The notes below the pieces were generated by a model, which was not told the DNA's origin, did not search any database, and saw nothing but the letters and a program-made list of their open reading frames with translations. Shown piece by piece: positions 5,297 to 5,307 of a stretch of DNA of 5,307 nucleotides. Positions within the stretch are counted from its first letter, which is position 1; every line of letters starts with the position of its first letter. A program made the translations under genes and the position numbers. The DNA comes from Dyella_B sp966430775. Lineage in GTDB: Bacteria > Pseudomonadota > Gammaproteobacteria > Xanthomonadales > Rhodanobacteraceae. The DNA is taken from the NCBI GenBank assembly GCA_966430775.1, contig CBJMMB010000182.1, forward strand, positions 1 through 5,307, given 5' to 3'.

Positions 5297-5307
5297 GCCT
5301 GCTCCAC
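5293..5307 (-). CDS. Probable last codons of the gene upstream of mltG (pabC position)
   Basis: The 15 bases before and into mltG read GTG GAG CAG GCA TGA in one frame, giving V-E-Q-A and a stop that overlaps the mltG ATG as ATGA. This is the same junction type as mltG/tmk and tmk/holB. In Pseudomonas and xanthomonads the gene before mltG is usually pabC (aminodeoxychorismate lyase). Only four codons are visible, so the identity rests on gene order alone. Confidence 0.35.
   Translation of the reverse strand: MEQA

Overview
The window is GC-rich, densely packed, and every gene I can support reads on the minus strand. Gene content and protein signatures point to a gammaproteobacterium of the order Xanthomonadales, most likely Rhodanobacteraceae (Dyella/Rhodanobacter/Frateuria type). 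NuoB and the type IV pilus PilZ closely match the versions I recall from that order, and the mltG-tmk-holB-pilZ order is typical of it and of Pseudomonas. The taxonomic call is inference from recalled sequences, not a search.

In the direction of transcription (right to left) the layout is as follows. At 5293-5307 are what look like the last codons of an upstream gene, perhaps pabC. Then come mltG (4256-5296, endolytic murein transglycosylase), tmk (3624-4259, dTMP kinase), holB (2692-3627, DNA polymerase III delta' subunit), a PIG-L family zinc deacetylase (1763-2692) and pilZ (1316-1681, type IV pilus protein). The junctions of the first part are 4-bp or 1-bp overlaps (ATGA, ATGA, TGATG), as expected of a translationally coupled operon. 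A 315-bp gene-free stretch (1001-1315) follows. It holds a candidate extended -10 promoter, a 12-bp perfect palindrome and several hairpins, and I read it as the control region and leader of the next operon. That operon is the start of the respiratory complex I (NADH:quinone oxidoreductase) locus: nuoA (644-1000), nuoB (96-653) and the first 26 codons of nuoC (1-80), cut by the window edge.

The upstream operon combines cell-wall synthesis (MltG), nucleotide supply and replication (Tmk, HolB) and pilus assembly (PilZ). The nuo genes belong to energy metabolism. The unusual element is the PIG-L deacetylase between holB and pilZ, which are normally adjacent. It has an intact zinc motif and a tryptophan-rich C-terminal tail. 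Its amber stop is the only stop codon separating it, in the same reading frame, from pilZ. I see no mobile element, CRISPR array, RNA gene or clearly novel multi-gene system; most of the window is conserved core genome.
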